Assembly: GCA_002307035.1 (NCBI GenBank)
Contig: DBTL01000029.1
Coordinates: forward strand, 1 to 19,640
Direction of reading: 5' to 3'
Length of the DNA stretch: 19,640 bases
Origin: Bacteroides sp. UBA1317
GTDB lineage: Bacteria > Bacteroidota > Bacteroidia > Bacteroidales > Bacteroidaceae
The translations under genes and the position numbers were made by a program. Below the pieces are notes generated by a model. The model saw nothing but the letters and a program-made list of their open reading frames with translations. It had not been told where the DNA came from and ran no database searches. This document shows positions 13,992 through 19,640 of this stretch, piece after piece (the first letter of the stretch is position 1; every line of letters starts with the position of its first letter).

Positions 13992-15737
13992 ATGGAAAAT
14001 CAGGAATTAATCCAACAAGTTACGGAAAAAGCCTCCAAATGGCTTACTCCGGCTTATGATGCTGAAGCCCAGGCTGAAGTAAAACGAATGCTTGATAGCG
14101 AAGATAAAACCGAATTAATCGAATCATTCTACAGGGATTTGGAATTCGGAACCGGTGGTTTGCGCGGCATAATGGGCGTTGGTAGTAACCGTATGAACAT
14201 TTATACCGTAGGTGCTGCTACACAGGGCCTCTCTAATTATCTGAACAATAGCTTTAAAGAATTGAAACAGATCTCTGTAGTGATAGGGCACGATTGTCGC
14301 AATAATAGCCGTAAGTTTGCTGAGATATCGGCAAATATCTTCTCGGCAAACGGCATTAAAGTTTATCTTTTTGAAGCACTTCGTCCTACCCCTGAAATAT
14401 CATTTGCTATTCGTCGCTTTGGCTGCCAGAGCGGAATCATCCTCACTGCCTCTCACAATCCCAAAGAATATAACGGTTACAAAGCTTATTGGGACGATGG
14501 TGCGCAAGTGTTGGCTCCTCACGATACAGGCATCATCGGTGAAGTTGAAAAAATAGCTTCAGCAGCTGATATTAAGTTCGTTGGTAATCCTGAATTGATT
14601 GAAATTATCGGAGAGGCAGTAGATAGCGCTTTCATCGAACAAGTGAAGACCGTTTCTATTGATCCTGAAGTGATCAAGCGTCATCACGATATGAAGATTG
14701 TGTATACCCCTATTCATGGCACAGGCGTTACACTTATTCCTCGTGCATTGAAGTCATGGGGCTTTACTAATATTATCGATGTGCCTGAGCAAAATGTGAT
14801 TAGTGGTGACTTCCCTACGGTGAAATCTCCTAATCCCGAAGAGCCTGCAGCTCTTTCCATGGCAATAGAAAGGGCCAAGGCGATGGATGCCGAACTGGTA
14901 ATGGCTAGTGATCCGGATGCCGATCGTGTTGGTATCTCTTGCAAAAACGATAAAGGAGAGTGGGTGCTGATTAATGGCAACCAGACTTGCTTGATGTACT
15001 TGTATTACATCCTTACTCAATATAGTGCTTTGGGTAAAATAAAAGGCAACGAATATTGTGTAAAGACCATTGTTACTACAGAGCTTATCAAAAAGATAGC
15101 CGATAAGAATAACATCGAGATGCTCGACTGCTATACCGGATTCAAATGGATTGCCCGTGAAATTCGTTTGAACGAAGGAGTGAAGAAATATATCGGTGGT
15201 GGCGAAGAAAGCTACGGCTTCCTGGCGGAAGACTTTGTGCGCGATAAAGATGCCGTATCAGCTTGTTGCCTCATAGCCGAGATAGCTGCATGGGCGAAAG
15301 ATAACGGCAAAACCTTATATCAATTGCTACAAGATATCTATGTGGAATATGGTTTTTCAAAAGAAAAAGGTATCAGCGTAGTGAAGAAAGGTAAGAGTGG
15401 TGCTGAAGAGATTAAACAAATGATGACAGACTTCCGTAATAATCCACCTAAAGAGATGGCCGGTTCTAAGATTATCTTGTGGAAAGATTATCAGACTTTG
15501 AAGCAAACAGATGCTGCCGGTAATGTAACCGACTTGGATATGCCCGATACATCCAACGTACTTCAATACTTCACGGAAGATGGCAGTAAGGTTTCTGTTC
15601 GTCCATCGGGAACGGAGCCGAAAATTAAATTCTACGTCGAAGTAAAAGGTGAAATGGGCTGTCGTAACTGCTATGCAGGAGCCGACGCTGCTGCCGATGA
15701 AAAGATTCAGGCAGTGATGAAGTCGCTTGGAATTTGA
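13992..15737 (+). CDS. Phosphoglucomutase/phosphomannomutase (alpha-D-phosphohexomutase)
   Basis: A 581-residue cytoplasmic enzyme interconverting sugar 1- and 6-phosphates. All four active-site loops are visible. The phosphoserine loop is LTASHNP with Ser154. The Mg2+ loop is DPDADR with Asp307, Asp309 and Asp311. The sugar-recognition loop is GGGEESYGF (402-410), and the phosphate-binding loop is RPSGTEPKIKFY (537-548). EFGTGGLRGIMGVG near residue 51 is the usual N-terminal signature. The frame can be extended to a GTG at 13944, but that codon sits at the predicted transcription start, and the 581-residue form agrees with Bacteroides homologues I recall. Whether glucose or mannose phosphate is preferred cannot be read from sequence; GEES loops usually indicate glucose and mannose activity. 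It is monocistronic, with its own promoter and terminator. Confidence 0.95.
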   Translation: MENQELIQQVTEKASKWLTPAYDAEAQAEVKRMLDSEDKTELIESFYRDLEFGTGGLRGIMGVGSNRMNIYTVGAATQGLSNYLNNSFKELKQISVVIGHDCRNNSRKFAEISANIFSANGIKVYLFEALRPTPEISFAIRRFGCQSGIILTASHNPKEYNGYKAYWDDGAQVLAPHDTGIIGEVEKIASAADIKFVGNPELIEIIGEAVDSAFIEQVKTVSIDPEVIKRHHDMKIVYTPIHGTGVTLIPRALKSWGFTNIIDVPEQNVISGDFPTVKSPNPEEPAALSMAIERAKAMDAELVMASDPDADRVGISCKNDKGEWVLINGNQTCLMYLYYILTQYSALGKIKGNEYCVKTIVTTELIKKIADKNNIEMLDCYTGFKWIAREIRLNEGVKKYIGGGEESYGFLAEDFVRDKDAVSACCLIAEIAAWAKDNGKTLYQLLQDIYVEYGFSKEKGISVVKKGKSGAEEIKQMMTDFRNNPPKEMAGSKIILWKDYQTLKQTDAAGNVTDLDMPDTSNVLQYFTEDGSKVSVRPSGTEPKIKFYVEVKGEMGCRNCYAGADAAADEKIQAVMKSLGI

Positions 15738-15766
15738 GTGGAATAATCTATTTTGTTATTTACGAT

Positions 15767-15794
15767 AAAAGGAGGCCTAACCAGTCTCCTTTTT
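15767..15794 (+). terminator. Intrinsic terminator of the phosphosugar mutase gene
   Basis: AAAAGGAG (15767-15774) pairs with CTCCTTTT (15786-15793) around an 11-base loop, continuing as T then CTG. It starts 30 bases after the stop codon. Confidence 0.8.
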
Positions 15795-15870
15795 CTGTTA
15801 TTGTAGCGCAGTATTGTTTGTATTTAATACCATCTAAAAGGGCCCTCCACAGGCCTTGTGGGCAGGGGTT

Positions 15871-15912
15871 GTTGAACGTCCGACTTCAACACGTTGAAGT
15901 CGGACGTTCAAC
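15871..15912. repeat. Perfect 20-bp palindrome in the intergenic region
   Basis: The arms 15871-15890 and 15893-15912 are perfect reverse complements separated by only AC. The arms are GC-rich compared with the surroundings and begin GTTGAAC. A further partial copy, TGAAGTCGG, recurs at 15939-15947. It lies in the 271-bp gap between the convergent mutase and NudC genes, after the mutase terminator, next to another GC-rich stretch (15840-15868) with weak dyads. Neither arm is followed by a T-tract, so it looks more like a REP-type element, cruciform or protein-binding site than a terminator. The rest of the gap holds no credible gene. Confidence 0.9.
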
Positions 15913-16008
15913 GTGGTTAATGTAGGTGTTCTATGCGCTGAAGTCGGGAATACTGCAATCTGTTTTTAACTTTGTAAATAATATAGCTTGTTTTTCTTCT
16001 CGAATAGA

Positions 16009-16785
16009 CTATCCAACCCACCAGTCGATCATCTTACGGGCTAAACTCAATTTTCGGGGTAGTTCGGGTAGATTGTCTTTGGTGTAGAATGCGCCTTCAC
16101 TCAGTTCTTCGTCTTGTAGTGTAATTTCTCCACTTTCATAATCGGCGATGAAGCCCACCATTAATCCACTGGGATATGGCCATGGTTGGTTGCCGAAATA
16201 AGTAATGTTTTTCACTTTCAGCCCTGTCTCTTCCAACACTTCACGGGCTACGCACTCCTCTAATGTTTCACCTGTTTCCAGAAATCCGGCCACCAGGCTA
16301 TTGAATGGTCCTCGAAAGTTGCGGGCATGCACCAATAAGATAGAATCTTCTTTGCGTACCAATGCCAGAATGGCTGTAGATATGGCAGGATAAAGCTCGT
16401 TCCCACAATTGGGACATTTCTTCATTATTGGTTCCCTTTTTTCTGTAGGTGTGCCGCAAGCCGGGCAAAAATTACTATTCTTGTCCCAGTGTAATATTTC
16501 GTGTGCTTTGCCTGCTATTTGATATTGGGAGTAGGGCAAGCAGTCATAAGATGCCCGTAATCCGGTCATGAAGAAGCGCTCACTCGCCTCAATTTCATGA
16601 TTTATGGAAAAAGCTTTGCATAAAATCCCTTTTGGAGTAGTGATGCTGTGTATAATGGTTTCTGCTTTAGGCTCTACCGGAGGTTCTGTTCCTTGTGGAA
16701 GAGTGCATGTTTCTCTGTTTTTTTCAATAAGAATCTGATCATTGAAAAAGACCAGCCATTGCACTTGTTCGGCTATTGTTTCCAT
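16009..16785 (-). CDS. nudC: NAD+ diphosphatase, NudC-type Nudix hydrolase
   Basis: A 258-residue Nudix hydrolase that cleaves NAD(H) to nicotinamide mononucleotide and AMP; E. coli NudC also removes NAD caps from RNA. A four-cysteine zinc ribbon (Cys107, Cys110, Cys124, Cys127: CPAC and CPNC) precedes the Nudix box at about 167-189 (GFLETGETLEECVAREVLEE, then TGL), which fits Gx5Ex7REuxEExGu. The NudC-specific motif following it is NQPWPYPSGLM (199-209), normally SQPWPFPxS. The frame extends to an ATG at 16833, but the predicted transcription start is near 16841. METIAEQVQW at 16785 begins where relatives begin and leaves a leader of about 55 bases. The gene faces the mutase gene and appears monocistronic. 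Confidence 0.93.
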   Translation of the reverse strand: METIAEQVQWLVFFNDQILIEKNRETCTLPQGTEPPVEPKAETIIHSITTPKGILCKAFSINHEIEASERFFMTGLRASYDCLPYSQYQIAGKAHEILHWDKNSNFCPACGTPTEKREPIMKKCPNCGNELYPAISTAILALVRKEDSILLVHARNFRGPFNSLVAGFLETGETLEECVAREVLEETGLKVKNITYFGNQPWPYPSGLMVGFIADYESGEITLQDEELSEGAFYTKDNLPELPRKLSLARKMIDWWVG

Positions 16786-16846
16786 TATTGTATAAATTAA
16801 GTTACTCTGCTTGCTGTAGTGTTTATAAATCATTCTTTGAATAGTG

Positions 16847-16854
16847 CAAAGATA
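16847..16854 (-). promoter_or_regulatory. -7 box of the nudC gene
   Basis: On the minus strand this reads TATCTTTG, an exact TAnnTTTG. It lies about 62 bases before the chosen start at 16785. A run of T/A lies behind it, and no clear -33 TTG is seen. Confidence 0.55.
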
Positions 16855-16961
16855 ATCAAAAACTTTTTTTTATATTCTGTTTTGAGTCTTAAAGTTCTGA
16901 GTTATACCTTCGCTAATGTCGAAACAAAGGCTTCGTAGTCTCCTGCTTGCCATTTATTTTG

Positions 16962-16969
16962 TATCTTTG
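16962..16969 (+). promoter_or_regulatory. Possible -7 box for the recombinase gene
   Basis: TATCTTTG matches TAnnTTTG exactly, but the nearest TTG (16947-16949) is only 12 bases upstream, shorter than usual. It would give a leader of about 165 bases of very AT-rich sequence to ATG 17143. The 357-bp gap between nudC and the recombinase contains nothing else recognisable. Confidence 0.35.
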
Positions 16970-17142
16970 GGAAGCATTAATTTAGCGCTGAAAATTTAGA
17001 TATAATAAGTTACATTATTACGAATAAATCTGAATAAATTAATAAATTATTTTCTAATATATATTTTTTTTATTCGTTTTGGTACTGGAAACATATAATA
17101 ATTATGTGTGTTCGTTATATTGAATATATAATATTATACATA

Positions 17143-18159
17143 ATGAAAAAAATATCAGAATTATCGGTTTACAAACAAAACAAGTCAATGGATTCAATTT
17201 ATGCATTTACCATGCACCTAGCCGAGGAACTCAACCTGGCAGGTCGTTATGGTACTTCTCGCGCTTACATGAGTGTGGCGCGACGTTTCGTCCGCTTCAC
17301 GGAGAACGAAAATTTTTCTTTCAAGGAGCTTACTCCTGCCTTTCTAAAAAAATACGAGCAATCTCTATTTACTCAAGGTTGCAAGCGCAATTCGGTGTCG
17401 CTCTACATGCGGATGTTACGCTCTGTCTGCAATCAGGCTCGCTCCTGTGGGATGGCGGATATTCGTGAAGGCTTGTTCGAACATGTTTTTACCGGCACCG
17501 ATAGTTGCAGCAAGAGGGCTGTCTCTGTCTCCATCATTCGTCGACTTTGTGAGCTCGACCTGAGTCTATTTGATCCTGCCCTTTCTTCTGCTCGTGACCT
17601 GTTCCTGCTCTGCTTCTACCTACGGGGCATCCCTTTCGTCGATCTTGCCTACCTGCGTAAGAGTGATATCCGGGGTGACACGTTGCGTTATCGACGCAAG
17701 AAGACAAACGTCTTGCTGACAGTCATGTTGGAACCTTGTGCCTTGGCTCTCTTGCGAAAGTATGCTTCCCTGACTGGGGATTCTCCTTACCTGCTGCCCA
17801 TCCTTACCAAAGAGGGTCTGGAGGGATATCGCCAGTATCAAAGTTCCTTGCGTTCGTACAACAACCACCTGCGGGCACTTTCTAAGATACTTGGCCTCAG
17901 AGAAAACTTAACTTCTTACGTGGTCAGGCATTCTTGGGCCACGGCGGCTTATCGTGAGGGAGTTCCTGTTGCGGTCATCAGTGAGTGTTTGGGGCATAGC
18001 TCTGAGAAAGTGACCTATAATTATCTGGCCTCTTTTGCCAACCGCACGCTTCGGCGAGCCAACCGTAAGGTAATCGCTTTGTTGAACCCTCCTGTATTGT
18101 CACCTTCGCTTCCGCCTGGAATGCCTAAACAGAAGTGGCGAGACAAAGCCTTTCTCTGA
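17143..18159 (+). CDS. Tyrosine-type site-specific recombinase, Bacteroides DNA-invertase type
   Basis: A 338-residue tyrosine recombinase. A SAM-like core-binding domain covers about residues 15-110 (SIYAFTMHLAEELNLAGRYGTSRAY, then FTQGCKRNSVSLYMRMLRSV). The catalytic domain follows. Visible catalytic residues are Arg161 in the Bacteroides-type FYLRGIPFVDLAYL block, Lys187 (RRKKT), Arg262-His263 (SYVVRHSWATAA), His285 (CLGHSS) and the nucleophile Tyr294 (VTYNYL). The first residue of the usual HxxR box is Tyr, which I recall in related Bacteroidales enzymes. The gene ends 121 bases before a pair of 26-bp inverted repeats that look like its crossover sites, so it is predicted to invert that segment, like the tsr invertases of B. 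fragilis. An ATG at 17104 would add 13 hydrophobic residues; MKKISELSVYKQN is the better start. Base composition is more GC-rich than the flanking intergenic DNA. Confidence 0.9.
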   Translation: MKKISELSVYKQNKSMDSIYAFTMHLAEELNLAGRYGTSRAYMSVARRFVRFTENENFSFKELTPAFLKKYEQSLFTQGCKRNSVSLYMRMLRSVCNQARSCGMADIREGLFEHVFTGTDSCSKRAVSVSIIRRLCELDLSLFDPALSSARDLFLLCFYLRGIPFVDLAYLRKSDIRGDTLRYRRKKTNVLLTVMLEPCALALLRKYASLTGDSPYLLPILTKEGLEGYRQYQSSLRSYNNHLRALSKILGLRENLTSYVVRHSWATAAYREGVPVAVISECLGHSSEKVTYNYLASFANRTLRRANRKVIALLNPPVLSPSLPPGMPKQKWRDKAFL

Positions 18160-18280
18160 GAATTCCATGTGTTGTTTTTCGGATGGAAGGTGTTCCGCTA
18201 AAAAAACGATGATGATGGATTTATAAAGAAGAAAAAAGAAGCTTTCGGCCTGTGGAAAGGAGTTTTAGGACATTTTAGGT

Positions 18281-18306
18281 TTTCTGTTACTTCGCAGGTA
18301 ACGGAA
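18281..18306 (+). repeat. Left inverted repeat (recombinase crossover site IRL)
   Basis: Perfect 26-bp reverse complement of 18805-18830. Inside, the left arm TTTCTGTTAC and right arm GTAACGGAA are themselves imperfect inverted copies around a 7-bp spacer, TTCGCAG (18291-18297). That is the layout of a tyrosine-recombinase core site. Two TTTTAGG direct repeats spaced 10 bp (18263-18269 and 18273-18279) lie just outside and could be accessory binding sites. Confidence 0.9.
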
Positions 18307-18321
18307 AATCGTTTCATGATG

Positions 18322-18353
18322 CAAATATTGAAATATTTTATATAATTGGCAAA
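18322..18353 (-). promoter_or_regulatory. Candidate outward-facing promoter inside the invertible segment
   Basis: On the minus strand, TTTG (18353-18350) is followed after 20 bases by AATATTTG (18329-18322), which differs from TAnnTTTG only in its first base. It points left, out through the left repeat toward the recombinase's 3' end. If the segment flipped, it would fire rightward, beginning near the right repeat about 70 bases before the gene at 18867. Rival rightward -7-like boxes, each with one mismatch, occur at 18755-18762 and 18791-18798. Confidence 0.4.
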
Positions 18354-18369
18354 ATAAATAAGGATTATT

Positions 18370-18497
18370 TTATCATTAATACTAAAAATAATATATTTAT
18401 ATTTAGTTGAATCTATTTTCACTTATTTTTTTAGTCAGTAATAAGTCTTAAATATGTGATATTATTATCACTAGTATTAATGATAATATATTTATAT
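18370..18497. repeat. Internal inverted and direct repeats in the invertible segment
   Basis: A perfect 15-bp inverted repeat lies at 18370-18384 (TTATCATTAATACTA) and 18472-18486. Interleaved with it, a 15-bp direct repeat (ATAATATATTTATAT) lies at 18388-18402 and 18483-18497. A further dyad, GTGATA/TATCAC around TTAT, occupies 18456-18471. The DNA is very AT-rich, so some similarity is expected by chance, but the 15-bp dyad is long enough to suggest operator or looping sites. Confidence 0.6.
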
Positions 18498-18804
18498 ATT
18501 TACAGCCATTAAACATTTGTTTTTTATGTTTTTTTAAAGAATAAGCGAGCATTCTGTGGGAAAGTATTTCTTCTTATTGCGGCTTTTTGAAGAATAAGAG
18601 AATAGTATCTCTTCCTTGATTTTAAGGCGGAATTATCTGCCTCGTGCATCCCTCGGGGGAATGAACGAGTTGTTCTTTTATAGCCTCATCCATATTGAAA
18701 GATTTTCTTGTCTGCGGCATTCGTTTTTTTTGCATAAAAGTTTCCTCCCAGCTCTTTATTTGACATCTTTTCCACATGTTCATGTTTCCGTTGATTTGCC
18801 TCTC

Positions 18805-18830
18805 TTCCGTTACCTGCGAAGTAACAGAAA
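18805..18830 (-). repeat. Right inverted repeat (recombinase crossover site IRR)
   Basis: Perfect reverse complement of 18281-18306; identity stops on both sides (a matched AA inside, then divergence). The spacer reads CTGCGAA here (18814-18820), opposite in direction to the left copy, so recombination would invert rather than delete the intervening DNA. It sits 36 bases upstream of the next gene's ATG. Confidence 0.9.
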
Positions 18831-18866
18831 GGTTTTAAAACAAACAGAAAACAGATTAAAAAGGCC

Positions 18867-19268
18867 ATGCTAAGTTTAGAAGTGATTAAAGCTGTATCGT
18901 TACTCAAAGACATCCATTACGGTCTTTCAGTAACTCGGAGTAAACGTTCATATCCTCTTTCTGAAGTGGATATGAGCAGGTTGCTGGACAAGTTTCTCTC
19001 TTCGGGTCTGATCCGGTTGAAACCAAATTTGAATGGGCGTAGCACGAATTTGGCTTCTTACGAGCTTTGCTATCCGTTGTATCAAATTTCCCTTTGTGAT
19101 ATTTTGGTGGTTACAGGCGGAGGTATCGAACTGTCAGTGGAAGATAGTGAAGACATCTACAACAATTACGGTTTGGCTGGTCGTCGGCTGGGAGTATTGA
19201 ATCAGATGGCCTGCCGCTGTCTTTCCGATATTCATCTGACTGATGTGCTTTTGAGCGAACAACGATAA
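18867..19268 (+). CDS. Rrf2-like winged-helix regulator at the head of the switch-controlled operon
   Basis: A 133-residue soluble protein. The N-terminal half looks like a winged helix (IKAVSLLKDIHYGLSV, then SEVDMSRLLDKFLSSGLIRL). Two later segments match the Rrf2 pattern: YPLYQISLCDILVV, where Rrf2 proteins have a strand plus 'ITLxDIV', and the end CLSDIHLTDVLL, where they have 'xxITLADLL'. Assignment to Rrf2 is by pattern, with moderate certainty. Cysteines are at 68, 77, 116 and 118 and are not spaced like the IscR iron-sulfur triad. The gene starts 36 bases after the right inverted repeat, with no promoter between, so it can be transcribed only from inside or through the invertible segment. 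It ends 5 bases before the DUF3575 gene. It may regulate the operon or the switch; it could also be a degenerate, non-DNA-binding relative. Confidence 0.6.
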   Translation: MLSLEVIKAVSLLKDIHYGLSVTRSKRSYPLSEVDMSRLLDKFLSSGLIRLKPNLNGRSTNLASYELCYPLYQISLCDILVVTGGGIELSVEDSEDIYNNYGLAGRRLGVLNQMACRCLSDIHLTDVLLSEQR

Positions 19269-19273
19269 GATAC

Positions 19274-19640
19274 ATGGTGAAACGAATTATAATGCTCTTC
19301 TTTTTGTGCGGAGCCTGTCAGTTTGCTTGCCTTCGGGGTCAGACGCTGGCCGTGAAGACGAATGTACTGTCGGATGCGGTGGGCTCGCCGAACCTTGCTT
19401 TGGAAGTCGCGCTTGGCGGGCGCCTGAGCCTTGATGTTGCAGGGCATTACAATCCATTCTCTTCCGAACAGAGCATGCGCCGTCGCAAGCACTGGCTGGT
19501 TCAGCCGGAACTGCGCCTGTGGCGTTGCCAGCCTTTTTCCGCTCACTTCATCGGCCTGCACGTTTTGGCGGGGGAGTATAACATTGCCGACGCGGACTTG
19601 CCGGCGAGTTTGTATAAAGGCACTAAGAAATGGAGGTATG
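19274..19640 (+). CDS. DUF3575 family outer-membrane-associated protein (N-terminal part)
   Basis: ATG 19274 opens a frame that runs uninterrupted to the window end (122 residues, incomplete). A signal peptide covers about residues 1-23 (MVKRIIMLFFLCGACQFACL before RGQ). The mature start LAVKTNVLSDAVGSPNLALEVAL, then LDVAGHYNPF and KHWLVQPELRLW, is the standard N-terminal pattern of DUF3575, a Bacteroidota family with beta-barrel character. DUF3575 genes commonly precede DUF3868/OmpA-like and Mfa/FimA-type fimbrial genes, so a fimbria-like operon is expected beyond the window. Spacing of 5 bases from the Rrf2-like gene shows an operon. The local GC content is visibly higher than in the first 16 kb (39 of 60 bases in 19381-19440 are G or C), which hints at acquisition from elsewhere. 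Confidence 0.85.
   Translation, partial: MVKRIIMLFFLCGACQFACLRGQTLAVKTNVLSDAVGSPNLALEVALGGRLSLDVAGHYNPFSSEQSMRRRKHWLVQPELRLWRCQPFSAHFIGLHVLAGEYNIADADLPASLYKGTKKWRY

Larger units (their letters stand above)
18281..18830. other. Invertible DNA segment (predicted phase-variable promoter switch)
   Basis: A 550-bp segment bounded by perfect 26-bp inverted repeats, directly downstream of a tyrosine recombinase gene and 36 bases upstream of a two-gene operon start. It holds no convincing gene. Its left half (about 18320-18540) is extremely AT-rich and has promoter-like sequences, dyads and direct repeats; its right half is mixed sequence. This matches the layout of Bacteroides invertible promoters, where a locally encoded recombinase flips a promoter toward or away from surface-protein genes. 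Inversion itself is inferred, not observed. Confidence 0.85.

Noticed and set aside
15734..15925. Open frame of 63 codons after the phosphosugar mutase gene
   Set aside because: It runs through the mutase terminator and one arm of the large palindrome; no family resemblance.
18198..18422. Minus-strand frame of 74 codons crossing the left repeat; in the flipped form it would become a 14-residue leader peptide
   Set aside because: Low-complexity, Lys/Phe-rich, with no homologue recognised. In the flipped form its ATG falls only about 5 bases after the predicted -7 box, too close to be translated normally.
18616..18873. Open frame of 85 codons on the plus strand inside the invertible segment, running over the right repeat
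   Set aside because: It crosses the crossover site and ends inside the next gene's start, has no family resemblance or sensible composition, and would be broken by inversion. Treated as chance.

Overview
The window looks like a chromosomal stretch of a Bacteroides-type gut anaerobe (order Bacteroidales). Gene content and synteny point that way: rlmH / DUF4783 / nadC, Bacteroidota-only domain-of-unknown-function proteins, a C69 dipeptidase, a 581-residue phosphosugar mutase and a Bacteroides-type tyrosine DNA invertase. Shine-Dalgarno sequences are weak, and at least six intergenic regions carry the Bacteroidota sigma-A -7 box TAnnTTTG. No RNA genes, insertion sequences or CRISPR arrays were seen.

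Layout. (1) 2-1551: end of a queuosine-precursor transporter gene, then queC and queF, a queuosine precursor operon. (2) 1585-3395: rlmH on the minus strand, divergent from a small secreted DUF4783 protein overlapping nadC. (3) 3494-6378: probable four-gene operon of an ECF sigma factor, a membrane protein joining an anti-sigma-like N-terminus to a C-terminal outer-membrane beta-barrel (like the dual membrane-spanning anti-sigma factors described in B. thetaiotaomicron), a lipoprotein and a secreted protein. (4) 6435-8661: nitronate monooxygenase-like flavoprotein convergent with alanine dehydrogenase across a strong bidirectional terminator. (5) 9060-15737: ammonium transporter, M23 peptidase, C69 dipeptidase and phosphoglucomutase/phosphomannomutase. 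(6) 16009-16785: NudC-type NAD+ diphosphatase on the minus strand, separated from the mutase by a terminator and a large perfect palindrome.

(7) 17143-19640 is the most interesting region: a tyrosine recombinase, then a 550-bp segment bounded by perfect 26-bp inverted repeats (18281-18306 and 18805-18830), then an Rrf2-like winged-helix gene and the start of a DUF3575 gene that runs off the end. Each repeat looks like a tyrosine-recombinase crossover site: two imperfect arms around a 7-bp asymmetric spacer. This is best read as a phase-variable promoter switch, with the neighbouring recombinase as the likely invertase, controlling a surface-structure operon, probably of the fimbria-associated DUF3575 type. 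The best promoter-like sequence inside the segment points away from the operon in the orientation given, so I tentatively predict the OFF state. The segment also holds internal dyads and direct repeats that could be operators.

Gene starts were adjusted where a promoter or family comparison argued for it: 2171, 6435, 13992, 16785 and 17143.
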